From Sinorhizobium kostiense (GTDB taxonomy: Bacteria > Pseudomonadota > Alphaproteobacteria > Rhizobiales > Rhizobiaceae), in contig NZ_JAGILA010000004.1 of assembly GCF_017874595.1 (NCBI RefSeq), forward strand, positions 477,207 through 541,206: DNA of 64,000 nucleotides, in the 5' to 3' direction. Positions 1-9,165 of the stretch are shown in pieces. Position numbers and translations under genes: made by a program. Position 1 is the first letter of the stretch. Each line of letters starts with the position of its first letter. The notes beneath the pieces were generated by a model. The model saw only the letters and a list, made by a program, of their open reading frames with translations, was not told the DNA's origin and searched no databases.

Positions 1-30
1 CGGATCATCGACGCGGGAGTTCAAGCATGA
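1..30 (+). CDS. 3' end of an upstream gene (partial)
   Basis: Frame 1 reads through nine codons to a TGA whose first two bases lie inside the ATG of the next gene (ATGA overlap). Split transketolases are normally encoded as an N-terminal subunit followed directly by the C-terminal subunit, so this is probably the tail of the thiamine-diphosphate-binding N-terminal subunit. Only nine residues are visible, so the identity is inferred from position alone. Confidence 0.4.
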   Translation, partial: RIIDAGVQA

Positions 31-1064
31 GACGCTCCAAATATGAACGCCCCGCGCACCTGCTGAGTGGTAGCGACAGGCCTCGCCTGACCACATCCGC
101 GATGATTGCCTCCATCGCCGGAGCGGACCAGCCGACCAGGGCCGCACCCTTTGGTCATGCACTGGCGAGGCTTGCGGAGAAGGACGAGCGGATCGTCGGT
201 CTCTCGGCGGATCTCGCGAAATACACCGACCTTCACATTTTCCGCGCGGCCCATCCGGAACGGTTCTACCAGATGGGTATGGCGGAACAGCTGCTGATGA
301 TGTCGGCGGCCGGCATGGCACGGGAAGGGCTGCAGCCCTGGGTCACCACCTATGCCGTCTTCGCATCGCGCCGCGCCTATGACTTCGTTTGTCTCGCGAT
401 GGCCGAGGAGATGCTGGACGTCAAGATCGTCTGCGCGCTGCCGGGCCTGACCACCGGCTATGGCCCGAGCCATCAGGCGACCGAAGATGTCGCGATGTTC
501 CGCGGCATGCCGAACCTTACGATCATCGATCCCTGCGATGCGCTGGAGATCGAGCAGGCCGTGCCCGCAATGGCGGCGCACAGGGGCCCCGTATACATGC
601 GGCTCTTGCGCGGAAACGTGCCCATCGTGCTGGATGAGTACGGCTACCGTTTCGAGCTCGGGAAAGCCAAGCTGATCCGCGACGGCAAGGACACGCTGAT
701 CATTTCCTCCGGGCTCATGACGATGCGGGCGCTCGAAGCGGCAAAAGCCCTTCAGAAGGATGGCGTCGATGCCGCGGTGCTGCATGTTCCGACGATCAAG
801 CCGCTCGATGAGGCGACGATCATCGCCGAATGCCGCAAGCAAAACCGGCTCGTCGTCGTCGCGGAAAATCACACCGTGATCGGCGGCTTGGGCGAGGCGG
901 TGGCAGCAACCCTGATGCGCTCAGACGTCCGCCCCGAAGGTTTCCGCCAGATCGGCCTGCCGGATCAGTTCCTTGAAGCCGGCGCCCTGCCGACGCTGCA
1001 CGACATGTACGGGATTTCAACGGCGAAGGTGGTCGACGCGATCAAAGGCTGGCTGGACACATAG
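27..1064 (+). CDS. transketolase, C-terminal subunit
   Basis: 345 aa. It covers the pyrimidine-binding and C-terminal domains of a transketolase and lacks the N-terminal ThDP-binding domain, so it should pair with the product of the gene ending at base 30. Seen: the ADLAKYTDLHIF stretch and a QMGMAEQ motif, which fits the pyrimidine-domain segment carrying the ThDP-activating Glu, then a C-terminal transketolase domain (LIISSGLMTM... VVVAENH). The start at 27 is supported by the ATGA overlap; an in-frame ATG at 102 is the alternative and would remove 25 poorly conserved residues. In the family the reaction is two-carbon ketol transfer between sugar phosphates. The operon context with two uptake systems points to sugar or polyol catabolism; the exact substrate is not visible. 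Confidence 0.88.
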   Translation: MRRSKYERPAHLLSGSDRPRLTTSAMIASIAGADQPTRAAPFGHALARLAEKDERIVGLSADLAKYTDLHIFRAAHPERFYQMGMAEQLLMMSAAGMAREGLQPWVTTYAVFASRRAYDFVCLAMAEEMLDVKIVCALPGLTTGYGPSHQATEDVAMFRGMPNLTIIDPCDALEIEQAVPAMAAHRGPVYMRLLRGNVPIVLDEYGYRFELGKAKLIRDGKDTLIISSGLMTMRALEAAKALQKDGVDAAVLHVPTIKPLDEATIIAECRKQNRLVVVAENHTVIGGLGEAVAATLMRSDVRPEGFRQIGLPDQFLEAGALPTLHDMYGISTAKVVDAIKGWLDT

Positions 1065-1128
1065 GGCCCGTAAGGCTTGGCCGGAGGAGGCCGAGAGACC
1101 CGCAAAATCAGAAAAAGAGGAGGAGAAC

Positions 1129-2133
1129 ATGAACTTGCTATCTACGAGACGCGGTTTCCTGCGATCGGCTGCGGCCGTGCTTGCCGCACCGGCTCTTGCC
1201 ACAAGCATTCGCCCCGCCCGGGCCGGAACGACGTTGACGCTCGGCCATGGCGCTGCCCCGGGAAATCCGCGCACCGTCGCTGCCGCCAAGTTTGCCGAAC
1301 TGGTGTCCGAGAAGACGTCCGGTCGGGTGACGATCAATGTCGCGGGTGCGGAGACACTGGGCAGCGACGCGGCCATGCTGACCAGCCTTCGCACCGGCGC
1401 ACTGGATTTCACCGCCAACAGTCAAGGCGCTACATCCGCCATCGTGCCGGAACTCGCGGCTCTGGGCTTGCCATTCCTGTTCAAGGACGCGGATGCCGCC
1501 ATCAAGGTGCTCGACGGCCCCGTCGGCCAGGAGCTCCAGAAGCGCTTCGAGGCGGTTGGGGTCGTACCGCTCGATTGGTGGGACAACGGCATCCGGCATC
1601 TGACCAATTCGAAACGGAATGTCGTCGCGCCCGCCGACCTCAGCGGCATGAAGATCCGCACGCCCGCAGATCCGATGACCATCGACATTTTTCAGTCGCT
1701 CGGTGCCAGCACGGAGCAGATTGCCTTCGGCGAGCTCTACATCGCCCTGCAGCAGGGCGTCGTCGACGGGCAGGAGAACCCGCTCGCCAACATCGAGAGC
1801 TCCAAGCTGTTCGAGGTCAATCGCTTCATCAGTCTCACGGGTCACAAGTGGGAATCGACGCCCTTCCTGATGTCGAAGATCGCGCAAGCGCGTCTCGGCG
1901 GCGACCTCGAGGCCGTCCAGGCCGCAGCCAAGGAGGCCGGGCAGCTTCAGCGCAAGCTGTCCGGCGATAAGGCGACCGAGGTTCTCGAGGCGTTCCGCAA
2001 CAACGCCGCCATCGAGGTCGCGGAAGTGGATCGAGAGGCCTTCGTGAAGGCGACGGCATCCGTAGCCGAGACCTGGAAGCAGAAGCCCTTCGGCGCTTTC
2101 GTCGGTCTAATCGAAGAGGCTGCAAAGGCCTGA
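1129..2133 (+). CDS. TRAP transporter substrate-binding protein (DctP family)
   Basis: 334 aa periplasmic solute receptor of a tripartite ATP-independent transporter. The start at 1129 follows an AGGAGG-like ribosome site; a longer in-frame ORF upstream is not needed. The N-terminus carries a twin-arginine-type signal (TRRGFLRS, then an Ala-rich hydrophobic stretch), so Tat export is likely. The mature part has the family pattern: a GKVT-like strand region, LGLPFLF, a WWDNGIRHLTNS segment, and an MKIRTP segment preceding the conserved Arg used to bind carboxylate ligands. It is followed after 24 bases by the small permease and then the large permease, a complete TRAP system. Ligand unknown; most characterised relatives bind acidic sugars or other organic acids. 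Confidence 0.92.
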   Translation: MNLLSTRRGFLRSAAAVLAAPALATSIRPARAGTTLTLGHGAAPGNPRTVAAAKFAELVSEKTSGRVTINVAGAETLGSDAAMLTSLRTGALDFTANSQGATSAIVPELAALGLPFLFKDADAAIKVLDGPVGQELQKRFEAVGVVPLDWWDNGIRHLTNSKRNVVAPADLSGMKIRTPADPMTIDIFQSLGASTEQIAFGELYIALQQGVVDGQENPLANIESSKLFEVNRFISLTGHKWESTPFLMSKIAQARLGGDLEAVQAAAKEAGQLQRKLSGDKATEVLEAFRNNAAIEVAEVDREAFVKATASVAETWKQKPFGAFVGLIEEAAKA

Positions 2134-2157
2134 TCGGCTTCCGGTCGGGGAGGACCA

Positions 2158-2688
2158 ATGTCAGCAGTACTGAACACCATAGAGCTGGTGGCGCGTGTCA
2201 TCGTCTCCTTCGCGAGATTCGTCGTCGTCGCCAGCGGCATTGCCCTGACGGTCGTGACAACCTCCAACGTCGTCGCCCGTTACGCGCTGAGCAGCGGCGG
2301 TTTCTCCTTCGCACAGGAATTGCCGATGCTTATTTTTCCGTGGTTCGTCCTGGCCGGAATTGTCCTGGCCGCCCACAGGCAAGGCCACATGGCCGTCGAA
2401 TGGCTTTACGACAAGCTGGCCGGGCGGGCGCGTTATGCGGCGTTTGCCATTGCCGCGGCGGTCAGCACGATTTCCTTCCTCACGCTTTCCTATGAAGCCG
2501 TTCTTGTGGCTGAAATCGCCGGCATCGAACGCAGTCCCGTGCTGCAATTGCCGAATAGTCTTGGCTACTATTCGCTGGCGGCCGGAGCGCTGCTCGTAGG
2601 AATCGTGACGATCGCCGCCGCCCTCAGGGTACTGCGATTTGGCTGGGAGTACCGCGTCGAACTCAACACGGGGGAGACGCCGCTATGA
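2158..2688 (+). CDS. TRAP transporter small permease (DctQ family)
   Basis: 176 aa, four predicted membrane segments (roughly residues 15-37, 52-70, 92-112, 132-155). It has the DctQ-type pattern of an N-terminal helix ending near NVVARY and a second helix holding the EL...W region. It forms the membrane complex with the large subunit encoded immediately downstream, whose ATG overlaps this stop codon (ATGA). Confidence 0.88.
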   Translation: MSAVLNTIELVARVIVSFARFVVVASGIALTVVTTSNVVARYALSSGGFSFAQELPMLIFPWFVLAGIVLAAHRQGHMAVEWLYDKLAGRARYAAFAIAAAVSTISFLTLSYEAVLVAEIAGIERSPVLQLPNSLGYYSLAAGALLVGIVTIAAALRVLRFGWEYRVELNTGETPL

Positions 2689-3944
2689 CGATCGTCATGA
2701 TCACCGCCTTCTGCATCCTCATGGTCATGGCGGTGCCGGTTGGCTACGCTCTCATCATCTCCGCCGGCGTCGCCGTTCTGTTCAATGGCTATGTGCCGCT
2801 CTCGGTGGTTGCCCAGCAGGTCTACGACCAGACCCAATCATTCCCGATGCTGGCGCTGCCATTCTTCATGCTTGCCGGCACGCTGATGCTCGGCGGAGAG
2901 CTTGGACGGCAACTGCTGGAACTTGCCTCCACCGCCATGCAGCGCTGGCGCGGCGGGCCCTTGTCGACGACCGTCGTTTCTTCGGTGGTCTTCGGCGGCG
3001 TCTCGGGGTCGGCCGTCGCGAATGCCAGCGCTCTCGGTTCGGTTCTCATTCCCTGGCAGAAGAAGCAGGGCTATCCGCCCGCCCTTTGCGCAGCCAACAA
3101 CGCCACCTCTTCCGTGATCGACGTTCTCATACCACCGTCGATCCCGATGATCCTCTATTCGCTGGTCAGCGGCGTGAGCGTGGGCGATCTCTTTCTGGCC
3201 GGCATCCTGCCGGGCCTGATCATGGCGGCAAGCTTCATATTCGTATGCTGGATCATTTCCGTGCGCCGCCAATACAGGATGCACAAGGGTGGCATCCGCA
3301 AGCGTGATCTGGCGAAACTGGCACTGAACAGCCTGCCAGCCATCCTGCTTCCGATCCTCATCATCCTGTTCCTGCGCTTTGGCCTCGCCACGCCGACCGA
3401 GGTCGCTGTTCTCTCGGTCGTCTATTCGCTGCTCCTCAGCCTGCTCTTCTATCGCGACCTTAGCTGGAAGAGGTTCTGCGACAACGTGGTCGAAGCCGGT
3501 GTCGGAACCGGGGTCGTCATGCTGGTGATCATGGGCAGCGCCGCCGTGGGCTGGATCCTGACCTTCGACCAGGCGCCGCAGCAGATGGCGGAATGGGTCG
3601 CCACCAATATATCCAGTCCGATCGTCATCATCCTGATGATGAACATCATCATGCTGATCGTCGGCATGCCGCTCGACATGCCGCCTGCAATCCTGCTCCT
3701 GGGTCCGATCTTCGTGCCGCTGGCCGATGCCATCGGGCTCGACAGGGTGCAACTCGGTCTGATGATGGTCATCAATCTCGGCATCGGCCTCTACACGCCG
3801 CCGATCGGTACGACGCTGTTCATCTCGTCGTCGATTGCGAAGGCGCCGCTTGGGGAAACGACGCGTGAGCTTCTCCCCTTCTTCACCATGGCAATGCTGC
3901 TTCTGTTGGCGGTCAGCTTCATCCCGGCCCTGACGATCTATTGA
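2685..3944 (+). CDS. TRAP transporter large permease (DctM family)
   Basis: 419 aa, about twelve hydrophobic segments. Family landmarks are visible: FPMLALPFFMLAG near residue 50, the GGVSGSAVANASALG loop near 105-120, PPSIPMILY near 145, and LGIGLYTPPIGTTLF near 365, which belongs to the second half of the inverted-repeat transport domain. It catalyses Na+-coupled uptake together with the receptor and small permease. The 4-base overlap with the small permease gene indicates translational coupling. Confidence 0.93.
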   Translation: MTIVMITAFCILMVMAVPVGYALIISAGVAVLFNGYVPLSVVAQQVYDQTQSFPMLALPFFMLAGTLMLGGELGRQLLELASTAMQRWRGGPLSTTVVSSVVFGGVSGSAVANASALGSVLIPWQKKQGYPPALCAANNATSSVIDVLIPPSIPMILYSLVSGVSVGDLFLAGILPGLIMAASFIFVCWIISVRRQYRMHKGGIRKRDLAKLALNSLPAILLPILIILFLRFGLATPTEVAVLSVVYSLLLSLLFYRDLSWKRFCDNVVEAGVGTGVVMLVIMGSAAVGWILTFDQAPQQMAEWVATNISSPIVIILMMNIIMLIVGMPLDMPPAILLLGPIFVPLADAIGLDRVQLGLMMVINLGIGLYTPPIGTTLFISSSIAKAPLGETTRELLPFFTMAMLLLLAVSFIPALTIY

Positions 3945-3957
3945 GGACATCAAGTCA

Positions 3958-5451
3958 ATGCACGACCGCCAGACATTCGTCGTGACAGTGAGGGGATTGA
4001 CCAAGTCCTACGGCGCAACATCCGTGCTAAAGGGCGTGGACTTCTCCGTGGCAAGAGGGGAGGTTCACGCGCTTCTGGGCGGCAACGGTGCCGGAAAATC
4101 CACGATGATCAGGATCATCACCGGGTCTGCCGCCAAGGATGGCGGCGAGATCGAGTTCCGCGATGCGGCCGGGAACCTGCGGGCGGAGGCGGAGGGGCGG
4201 CGGACTGTTACCGTGGTGCACCAGGAGTTGGCGCTTCTGCCTCACCTCACTGTCGCAGAGAACATCGTCCTGCCGCGCTACTCGTCCGGCCTCTCCGTCT
4301 TCGATGGCAAGCGCTCCGTCCAGCAGGCCTACGAAGCGCTTGGGTTGATCGATCGCGATTTCGCCGCATGCTCGCTGCATCGGCCGGTCGGCGATCTCAG
4401 CCTGCACGAGGGGCAGATGGTCGAGATTGCCCGAGCCCTGTCGTCCGGCGCGCAACTGATCCTCCTCGACGAGCCGACCGCCAACTTGACGGCGGCGGAA
4501 ACCGAGCGGTTGTTCTCGCTCCTGAGGCGGCTCGCCCGCGAAAACGGCCTCTCAGTCGTCTTCGTCTCGCACCGGATGAAGGAAATCCGGCAGATCGCCG
4601 ATATCTGCACCATCATTCGCGATGGCCGCACCGTGGTCAATCGGGTCGCGACATCCAGCCTTTCCGATACGGCGATCGTGGAGAAGATGGGCCAGCTCGC
4701 CGCTCATGCGCCAACGGGTACCGTATCCGGGGCACGCCGGTCGGCGCCTGATGGTGAGGCGTTGACGATCCGGGAGGAGGGGCTCGAAATGATGCTGCCG
4801 CCCGGCACGATCCTCGGTGTTGCCGGCGCCCCTGCCGGGCCGGAAAGCTTGATCTCCGCGCTCGTCGGCGCGGCACAATCGAAGCGTTGGAGCGTCTCCT
4901 TCTCAGGCTGGCCTCAACGCTTCTCCTCGCCGCACCAGGCGGCAACCCTCGGGGCCGGCTTCATCACGGGCGATCGGTCTCAGAAGGGTGTCCTTCGCAG
5001 TCTGCCGATCATCGACAATGTGATGGCATCGCGCCGGGTGACCCGCGGCAGCCGGTTGGCCGGCGGGCGCGAAAACGCCGAATGCTTCGATATCTTGCAG
5101 GCGCTCAAGGTCAAGGCAGCCTCGCTCTGGGATTTGCCCGACACGCTGAGCGGCGGCACCCAGCAGAAGCTGCTGTTGGCGCGCTGGCTCGGCGTGCCCT
5201 CGCGGCTTCTGGTGCTGGAGGAGCCGACCCGCGGCGTCGATATCGGCACGAAGAAGGAAATCTATCAGCTCATCCGGGACATGGCGTCGAGCGGAACCAT
5301 CATCGTCTGGTGGTCGACCGAAAATGCCGAGTTGCTGGAGGTGTGCGACCGGGTGGTGGCCTTCGACACCGAGGGCCGCTGCGCCGGCATCATCGATCGT
5401 GAGGAACTGAGCGAGGACAGGCTCGCAGACTTGACAGGAATGGCGGCATGA
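3958..5451 (+). CDS. sugar ABC transporter ATP-binding protein (RbsA/XylG type)
   Basis: 497 aa with two fused nucleotide-binding domains. NBD1: Walker A GGNGAGKST near residue 42, Walker B LILLDEPTANLT near 165, but a degenerate signature (LSLHEGQ). NBD2 (from about residue 270) has lost Walker A (GAPAGPES in its place) yet keeps an LSGGTQQ signature and the LVLEEPTRGVD Walker B. Only one composite ATP site would therefore be fully canonical, an asymmetry common in this carbohydrate subfamily (CUT2). It is followed by the permease in an ATGA overlap and then the binding protein, so this is a complete ribose-type importer just 13 bases after the TRAP genes. Confidence 0.93.
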   Translation: MHDRQTFVVTVRGLTKSYGATSVLKGVDFSVARGEVHALLGGNGAGKSTMIRIITGSAAKDGGEIEFRDAAGNLRAEAEGRRTVTVVHQELALLPHLTVAENIVLPRYSSGLSVFDGKRSVQQAYEALGLIDRDFAACSLHRPVGDLSLHEGQMVEIARALSSGAQLILLDEPTANLTAAETERLFSLLRRLARENGLSVVFVSHRMKEIRQIADICTIIRDGRTVVNRVATSSLSDTAIVEKMGQLAAHAPTGTVSGARRSAPDGEALTIREEGLEMMLPPGTILGVAGAPAGPESLISALVGAAQSKRWSVSFSGWPQRFSSPHQAATLGAGFITGDRSQKGVLRSLPIIDNVMASRRVTRGSRLAGGRENAECFDILQALKVKAASLWDLPDTLSGGTQQKLLLARWLGVPSRLLVLEEPTRGVDIGTKKEIYQLIRDMASSGTIIVWWSTENAELLEVCDRVVAFDTEGRCAGIIDREELSEDRLADLTGMAA

Positions 5452-6461
5452 CAGAGGCAAGCACGCAGCAGGCACTCCAGAATGGCAGTGCACCGCTTCC
5501 CATCCGGCAAAGGGAAGGCGTCATCGGCGCTTATCGCACGGAAATCGCCATTGCCATTGCGATCGTGTTGCTGGCGCTGGCGGTTGGTTCCCAGGTGCCG
5601 CAGGCGCTGAGCTGGGGCAACTTCGCGAATATAACACAAGCGGGCGCACCGTTGATGATCATGTCGCTTGGCGTCCTGCTCGTCGTCATCACCGGCGGCA
5701 TCGACCTTTCGGTTGGTTCGGTCTTCTCGCTCACGGGAATGGTGACCGCGCAGGCGATGGCCTATGGGTTCGGCGGAGTGGGGGCGAGCCTCATCGGCCT
5801 CGGCGTCGGCCTGGTGTTCGGCTCGATCAATGGGTTCCTCGTCACGATCGCGGGACTGGCGCCCTTCGTCGTGACTCTGATCACTTTCGCCGTCGCCGGT
5901 TCGCTGGCCTTCATAGTTACGAACGGGCGTTCGATGCCGATCGGCGATCCGGATTTCTGGCTGCTCAACAGCGGCAGCCTTGTTCCGGGCATGCCGAACT
6001 ACATCCTGTTCTGCCTCGTGCTGCTCGTAACCATCGAGATATTTCTTAAGAAAATGGTCGCAGGCCGGTGGTTCTATGCCGTTGGCAGCAGCTCGGCGGC
6101 CGCCTTCCTGCTCGGCATCCCCGTCAAGCGGACGAAATTCCTGGCCTATGTCGCCTCGTCGCTTCTGGCGTCTTTCTCCGGCCTTTTGACGATTTCCTAT
6201 ATTCTGAACGCCGAATCCACGGCCGGTTCAAGCCTGATGCTGCAGGCGATCGCAGCGGTCGTCATTGGCGGAGCGAGCCTGCTCGGCGGCACGGGAACGG
6301 CGGTTGGAGCCGCGCTTGGCGCTCTGATGATCACCGTCATCCAGAACGGCGTCAATCTCATCGGCATCAACAGTTTCTGGCAGGGCTCGGTGACGGGCGC
6401 GGCGATACTCATCGCCGTGCTCATCGACCGCTTCAGCAAATCCCGGCGCAGGGCCGGCTGA
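5448..6461 (+). CDS. sugar ABC transporter permease (RbsC type)
   Basis: 337 aa, eight to ten membrane segments. It shows the CUT2 permease landmarks: GVLLVVITGGIDLSVGS near residue 80, GAxLG...INGFLVT near 120, and ASLLGGTGTAVGAALGAL near 275. It forms the membrane channel for the adjacent ATPase and binding protein. The start codon overlaps the ATPase stop (ATGA), implying coupled translation. The substrate cannot be read from the sequence. Confidence 0.92.
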   Translation: MTEASTQQALQNGSAPLPIRQREGVIGAYRTEIAIAIAIVLLALAVGSQVPQALSWGNFANITQAGAPLMIMSLGVLLVVITGGIDLSVGSVFSLTGMVTAQAMAYGFGGVGASLIGLGVGLVFGSINGFLVTIAGLAPFVVTLITFAVAGSLAFIVTNGRSMPIGDPDFWLLNSGSLVPGMPNYILFCLVLLVTIEIFLKKMVAGRWFYAVGSSSAAAFLLGIPVKRTKFLAYVASSLLASFSGLLTISYILNAESTAGSSLMLQAIAAVVIGGASLLGGTGTAVGAALGALMITVIQNGVNLIGINSFWQGSVTGAAILIAVLIDRFSKSRRRAG

Positions 6462-6500
6462 CATTCGGCATATCGCCGTTTCTTTGGAGGAGGAGAACGC

Positions 6501-7472
6501 ATGACAAAAAGGATGGAGGCAGGGCTTGCCCTGGCGCTTGCGGTGGGACTGGGATTGACGTCTCCTGCGCAAGCCACGGAGAAGAAAACGGTCGCCTATC
6601 TCGCGCCGTCGCTGGATATTTCTTATTGGCAGTGGGTCGGTCACGGCGTGAAGAAGAAGGCGGAGGAGCTGGGCATGGACTATGTCGAGTTCACCTCGGA
6701 GAACTCGCCCGCCAAGCAGATGGACAATGCGCGCACCGCCGTCACGAAGGGCGTCGATGCCATCGTCATCGGTCCGGTCAGCTCAACGAGCACGCCGCCG
6801 CTGCTTGCCTATTTGAAGTCCCAGGACGTCCCGATCGCATTCGCTGGAATCGGGCCGCAGCCTGGCCAGACCGACTACACCTCTTCCGTGACCGCCAATA
6901 ACTACGAGACCGGAAAGGCGCAGGGGAGCTTCGTTTGCAAACTCGCCAAGGAGCGCGGTGGCAACAAGGTCGGCATGCTCTCGCTGCCGCAAGACCGCGA
7001 GAATGCGCAGAAATACCTGAAGGGCGCGGAGGAGGCCTTCAAGGCGGATGGTTGCGATCTGGTGCAGATGCTGGAAACCCGCGGCCTCACCGTCAATGAG
7101 GCGGTGACGCAGGCAAATGACATGCTCACAGCGCACCCCGATATCAAGGGGATCTACGGCATGTATGACGAAGCGGGCACCGGTGCGGCCAAGGTGCTCG
7201 AAACGCGCGGGCTGACCGGCAAGGTTGGAATCGCCGTTGCGGACGGCAGCCCCACGACGATCGGCCTTCTGAAGGCCAACGCCATTCAGGGGATCTTCTT
7301 CCAGGAGGCAGTGGGTCAAGGCCTCGACGGGACGCAGCAGGTCTATAACGCGCTCACCGGCGCCCCCGTCGAGAAGGACCTCGCTCTGGTCATGCCGCTC
7401 GTGACCGCCGACAAGGTCGATTCCGCCGAAGCCAAGGGGGTGATCGACCGCGTCTTCCCGCCCGCAAATTGA
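6501..7472 (+). CDS. periplasmic sugar-binding protein of the ABC importer (RbsB-like)
   Basis: 323 aa. A Sec signal peptide covers about residues 1-25 (hydrophobic core then PAQA). The mature part is a type I periplasmic-binding fold: [16 protein letters not shown] at the start, a [12 protein letters not shown] strand-loop, and a [15 protein letters not shown] segment in the hinge-distal domain. The start is preceded by GGAGGAGAA. A strong 11-bp hairpin lies directly after the gene, a common arrangement that lets binding-protein mRNA accumulate above the rest of the operon. Confidence 0.92.
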   Translation: MTKRMEAGLALALAVGLGLTSPAQATEKKTVAYLAPSLDISYWQWVGHGVKKKAEELGMDYVEFTSENSPAKQMDNARTAVTKGVDAIVIGPVSSTSTPPLLAYLKSQDVPIAFAGIGPQPGQTDYTSSVTANNYETGKAQGSFVCKLAKERGGNKVGMLSLPQDRENAQKYLKGAEEAFKADGCDLVQMLETRGLTVNEAVTQANDMLTAHPDIKGIYGMYDEAGTGAAKVLETRGLTGKVGIAVADGSPTTIGLLKANAIQGIFFQEAVGQGLDGTQQVYNALTGAPVEKDLALVMPLVTADKVDSAEAKGVIDRVFPPAN

Positions 7473-7488
7473 GAGCGAAGAAGTGAGA

Positions 7489-7515
7489 GGGATGCCGGAT
7501 CTTTTCCGGCATCCC
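7489..7515 (+). promoter_or_regulatory. intercistronic hairpin
   Basis: Perfect 11-bp inverted repeat GGGATGCCGGA / TCCGGCATCCC with a 5-nt TCTTT loop between the binding-protein and amidohydrolase genes. No T-run follows, so it is more likely an mRNA-stabilising or partial attenuation hairpin than a full terminator. Confidence 0.6.
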
Positions 7516-7537
7516 CGCAATCAGGGGAACACAGAAA

Positions 7538-8431
7538 ATGGACAATCTTCCGATAATCGACCCTCACTTCCACCTCTGGGATCTCGAGAACAACTATTAC
7601 CCTTGGCTCTCGGACGGGGTGAAGCCATCGGCCTTCGGTGACTATAGCGCGATCAACAAGACCTATCTGATCGACGACTTTCTCGCGGACGCCAGGAACC
7701 AGAACCTTGTCAAGGCGGTACACCTGGACGTCGGCTACGATCCGAAGTATCCGGCGGGGGAAACGCGCTGGCTGCAAGGGGTCGCAGACACCCGCGGATT
7801 TCCGCACGGGATCGTCGGTTACGCGGATCTGCGGAAGCCGGACGTCGGCGATCTGCTCGACGAGCATATGCAACACGCGAACTTCCGCGGTATCCGTCAG
7901 TCGATGAATTTTCACAAGGACCCGGCAAAGACCTATCTGACGGAGCCGGAAGTGAGCCGGACGCCGGAATGGCGGCGCGGCTTCAGGGAATTGGCCCGTC
8001 GCGGACTGAGCTTCGACCTCCAGCTTTACTATTGGCAGATGGAGGAGTTTCTGGAGCTTGCGGGTGACTTTCCGGAGGTCCAGATCATCCTGAACCATAC
8101 CGGCATGCAGGTTGATGGTCCCGAACGTTTCGACGGCTGGCGCAAGGCCATGAAGACGCTGGCGCAGGCACCGAACGTCGCCTGCAAGATTTCCGGTCTT
8201 GGCATGGGAGACTGGACGTGGACGACCGAGAGCATCCGGCCCTACGTTGAGGAGGCCATCGCCGCCTTCGGTGTGAGACGCTGCATGTTCGCGTCGAACT
8301 TCCCCGTCGACAAGCTCTTCTCCACCTACGACGCGATCTGGAACTCCTTCACGGAGATCACGAGCGCGTACTCGGAGAGCGAGCGCATGGCGCTGTTCCA
8401 TGACAATGCTGCATCGTTCTACAAGCTTTAG
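7538..8431 (+). CDS. amidohydrolase-2 family protein (lactonase-like)
   Basis: 297 aa TIM-barrel metal hydrolase of the COG3618 type. It has the N-terminal metal motif DPHFHLWD at residues 8-15, NFRGIRQ near 115, ILNHTG near 187, and MFASNFPVDK near 250, where family members carry a catalytic Asp after FxSNxP. Relatives hydrolyse sugar lactones (fuconolactone, rhamnonolactone) or 2-pyrone-4,6-dicarboxylate. Being last in an operon with a transketolase and sugar importers, a sugar-lactone substrate is the best guess. RBS AGGGGAA precedes the start. Confidence 0.82.
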   Translation: MDNLPIIDPHFHLWDLENNYYPWLSDGVKPSAFGDYSAINKTYLIDDFLADARNQNLVKAVHLDVGYDPKYPAGETRWLQGVADTRGFPHGIVGYADLRKPDVGDLLDEHMQHANFRGIRQSMNFHKDPAKTYLTEPEVSRTPEWRRGFRELARRGLSFDLQLYYWQMEEFLELAGDFPEVQIILNHTGMQVDGPERFDGWRKAMKTLAQAPNVACKISGLGMGDWTWTTESIRPYVEEAIAAFGVRRCMFASNFPVDKLFSTYDAIWNSFTEITSAYSESERMALFHDNAASFYKL

Positions 8432-8486
8432 CAGGAAGGTTCGGGTTAGCGAGTTCACATCCCTCCCACGACCGGACGGCAGGGGT

Positions 8487-8522
8487 GCGGCTGCCATTGA
8501 CGAGGAAGTCGACGGCAGCCGC
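8487..8522 (+). terminator. possible operon-end hairpin
   Basis: GCGGCTGCC and GGCAGCCGC form 9-bp arms around an 18-nt loop, 56 bases after the amidohydrolase stop. There is no clear T-tract, so the terminator role is tentative. The rest of 8432-8697 shows no gene. Confidence 0.35.
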
Positions 8523-8697
8523 CTATCAGGCTTGCGAGTCCGCTGCCTATGGTCCCACCTGGCCATTCAGGACAATGAGCACGCGCAACTCCCTGAAGTC
8601 CCTGATCCAGTGGTATGACCTCATTAGTGGTTTGGTTTGCTGGCTCGCCGATTTTAGATAAAGCGGGTACCGTGAACGATCCGTAGGGGCTCGTCTA

Positions 8698-8925
8698 CTA
8701 AGGGTTCCCTTCGTCGCTAGCCAATAGCGCCTTCAGAAGCTCCGCTCGATCCGTCATATCAAACTCGCGTATCATGTAGAGCACCCTCAACCCCTCCATC
8801 ACCGCCGTATGGCTCATTGGGTCCACCTGGTGCACTTCGCACCAGTCGGAGACGACCTGCTCCACAAGCTCGGCCTCGGTCTCTTTCGTCGGTGAAATCT
8901 TGATCTTTTTTGTTGAATGCGCCAT
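8698..8925 (-). CDS. small hypothetical protein
   Basis: 75 aa, not recognised. The start at 8925 is chosen because GGGAGGAG sits six bases upstream; a longer in-frame start at 8961 lacks such a site. Basic N-terminus (HSTKKIKIS), then an acidic helical region (KETEAELVEQVV) and a Met-rich helix. Soluble, no signal peptide. It stands alone and is transcribed away from the GNAT gene. It may be a small helical regulator, but nothing in the sequence proves this. Confidence 0.6.
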   Translation of the reverse strand: MAHSTKKIKISPTKETEAELVEQVVSDWCEVHQVDPMSHTAVMEGLRVLYMIREFDMTDRAELLKALLASDEGNP

Positions 8926-9165
8926 CGCAGCTCCTCCCGGTCCCTGGCAGTGAACCCTCAACCGCCGCCATGGTTCCTGAAGCGAGCTTTAAAATCGCAG
9001 CAACAACCCCATCCAAGAGCGACATTCAATCAGACCGAGGATAGAATTCTATACGCGCACTTTTCGGTTGTAGACGTTGCGGTGCTTTGGCCAACAGGTA
9101 AACTGCGGTTCAGTTTAAGCTTGCCCGTTTCCCTTCCCCGCGACTGAAGCCTCGTGAGAACAAGC

